Part shown: positions 5,421-6,371 of the stretch, piece after piece
How positions within the stretch are numbered: position 1 is the first letter of the stretch
How the letters are laid out: the number at the start of each line of letters is the position of its first letter
NCBI GenBank assembly: GCA_025361685.1
Contig: JANYKE010000050.1
Span: 1 to 6,371, forward strand
Length of the DNA stretch: 6,371 bases
Source: Eubacteriales bacterium
GTDB taxonomy: Bacteria; Bacillota; Clostridia; JANYKE01
Direction: 5' to 3'
Position numbers and translations under genes: made by a program
The notes under the pieces: generated by a model
Told to the model about the DNA's origin: nothing
What the model saw: only the letters and a program-made list of their open reading frames with translations
Databases searched by the model: none

Positions 5421-6371
5421 CTATTTCAGCAAATTTTCAAGGTCAGTTACGAGCATTGCGATTTCATTTTCCGCATCTGAAATGCTGACCTGCTGCCTAA
5501 AGCTTTTGTCTCTTGTTGATAATTCAATACAATCATCTTTCAAATTCTTAGCACTGATAATCACTCTAACCGGAACTCCCAGTAAGTCCGCATCAGCAAA
5601 CTTTGCACCTGCACTCATTTCTCTGTCATCGTATAGAACCTCATACCCTTTTTCCAAAAGACTCAAATAGAGACTCTCAGCAAGTGAAGAAATGGCCTCT
5701 TCCTGTACATTAAGCGAACATATCTGAATCTGCCATGGGGCAATGCTGATTGGCCATATCGGGCCATAATCATCATGCCGAGCCTCAATTACAGAAGCAA
5801 GCAATCTGCCAACTCCAATCCCGTAGCAGCCCATTATTGGAGTGCGCCTCTCTCCTTCCGCATCAATATAAGTCATATTCATAGATGCCGTATATTTATC
5901 TCCAAGCTGGAATATATTGCCCATTTCAATTCCTCTGCTAACCTCTAGTTTAGCTTTGTCGCAGTTTGAGCAAGTCATCGTCTCGTTAGCCTTGGAAATA
6001 TCAAAAAATTCCTTTGCCTTGGCATCTCTTGCAATGCTGACCCCTTTAAGGTGATAATCAGTTTTATTCGCACCGCAAACCAGATTACATTCATCTTCTA
6101 ACGACTTGTCAAATACTACTTCAACACTCTCAAAATCCAAATTCACCGGGCCTATAAATCCTGCGCAAACAGTATCATCCGCTGCACCTTCGCCGTCAAC
6201 ATAGGGAAATAGCTGTGACATTACAACTTTTCTAAGTTTTGCTTCGTTCACATCAAGATCACCTCTGATGAATACTACAAGAGGTTTGTCAGAATTAGTT
6301 ATACGGAAAACAACTGCCTTAATTGTGTCAGACTCTTCGATTAATTCAGAATCTTTTGAAATGAATTTAGT
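5421..6371 (-). CDS. proS: Prolyl-tRNA synthetase (bacterial type), C-terminal fragment
   Basis: ProRS charges tRNA-Pro with proline; this bacterial form also carries an inserted editing domain that removes mischarged alanine. The last 316 residues are present, a little over half of the usual 560-580; the frame is open to the right edge, so the GTG at 6251 is internal and not a start. The fragment opens inside the editing (INS/YbaK-like) domain, with TIKAVVFR (16-23), VVFIRGDLDVNEAKL (32-46) and GFIGPV (71-76). The catalytic core resumes with CSNC (134-137), RGIEMGNIFQLG (146-157), and class II motif 3, MGCYGIGVGRLLASVIEA (180-197), followed by GPIWPISIAPWQ. The anticodon-binding domain follows, with YDDREMSAGAKFADADLLGVP (247-267). 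It ends in TAG. The gene is the most upstream one visible, so any operon promoter is probably beyond the right edge. Confidence 0.97.
   Translation of the reverse strand, partial: TKFISKDSELIEESDTIKAVVFRITNSDKPLVVFIRGDLDVNEAKLRKVVMSQLFPYVDGEGAADDTVCAGFIGPVNLDFESVEVVFDKSLEDECNLVCGANKTDYHLKGVSIARDAKAKEFFDISKANETMTCSNCDKAKLEVSRGIEMGNIFQLGDKYTASMNMTYIDAEGERRTPIMGCYGIGVGRLLASVIEARHDDYGPIWPISIAPWQIQICSLNVQEEAISSLAESLYLSLLEKGYEVLYDDREMSAGAKFADADLLGVPVRVIISAKNLKDDCIELSTRDKSFRQQVSISDAENEIAMLVTDLENLLK

Noticed and set aside
5213..5488. A 91-codon plus-strand open frame.
   Set aside because: It lies antisense to the lipoprotein gene and the end of proS, has no ribosome binding site worth noting and no family-like motifs. 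The opposite strand encodes convincing proteins.
6249..6251. GTG as the start of a 276-residue protein at the right end.
   Set aside because: The same frame continues to the window edge and encodes recognisable ProRS editing-domain sequence before this codon, so it is an internal valine.

Overview
The window reads as a stretch of an AT-rich, low-GC Gram-positive (Firmicutes, most likely clostridial) chromosome. Three things support this: strong AGGAGG-type ribosome binding sites, a lipoprotein with a Gram-positive-style lipobox, and the order cytidylate kinase - acyltransferase - IspH, which is common in Clostridia. The long form of the ribosome hibernation factor also fits. I cannot name a genus. 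No RNA gene, insertion sequence, CRISPR array, integrase or phage gene is visible.

All eight genes lie on the minus strand, so transcription runs from high to low coordinates. In that order they are: the C-terminal 316 residues of prolyl-tRNA synthetase (proS, cut by the right edge); a small predicted lipoprotein; a single-pass membrane protein with a large outside domain; long-form hibernation promoting factor (hpf); a 648-residue UDP-sugar pyrophosphorylase-like nucleotidyltransferase; cytidylate kinase (cmk); a 1-acyl-glycerol-3-phosphate acyltransferase (plsC); and the first 32 codons of ispH (cut by the left edge). Gaps are 37 bp or less and three junctions overlap (hpf/nucleotidyltransferase by 1 nt, cmk/plsC by 8 nt, plsC/ispH by 11 nt). 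There is no gap long enough to hold a separate promoter or an obvious terminator, so the whole window may be one operon or the inside of a longer one.

The named genes are housekeeping: tRNA charging, ribosome dormancy, CMP/dCMP recycling, phospholipid synthesis and isoprenoid synthesis. Most of the less familiar content is in the middle. The nucleotidyltransferase carries a chain of motifs like those of the eukaryote-type UDP-N-acetylhexosamine pyrophosphorylase (UAP/AGX) family, has altered nucleotide-binding motifs and extra N- and C-terminal regions, and is tightly coupled to hpf. The lipoprotein and membrane protein form an adjacent, unrecognised cell-surface pair between proS and hpf. 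I see no convincing evidence of a new defence or mobile system; the most worthwhile lead is the hpf-nucleotidyltransferase pair.
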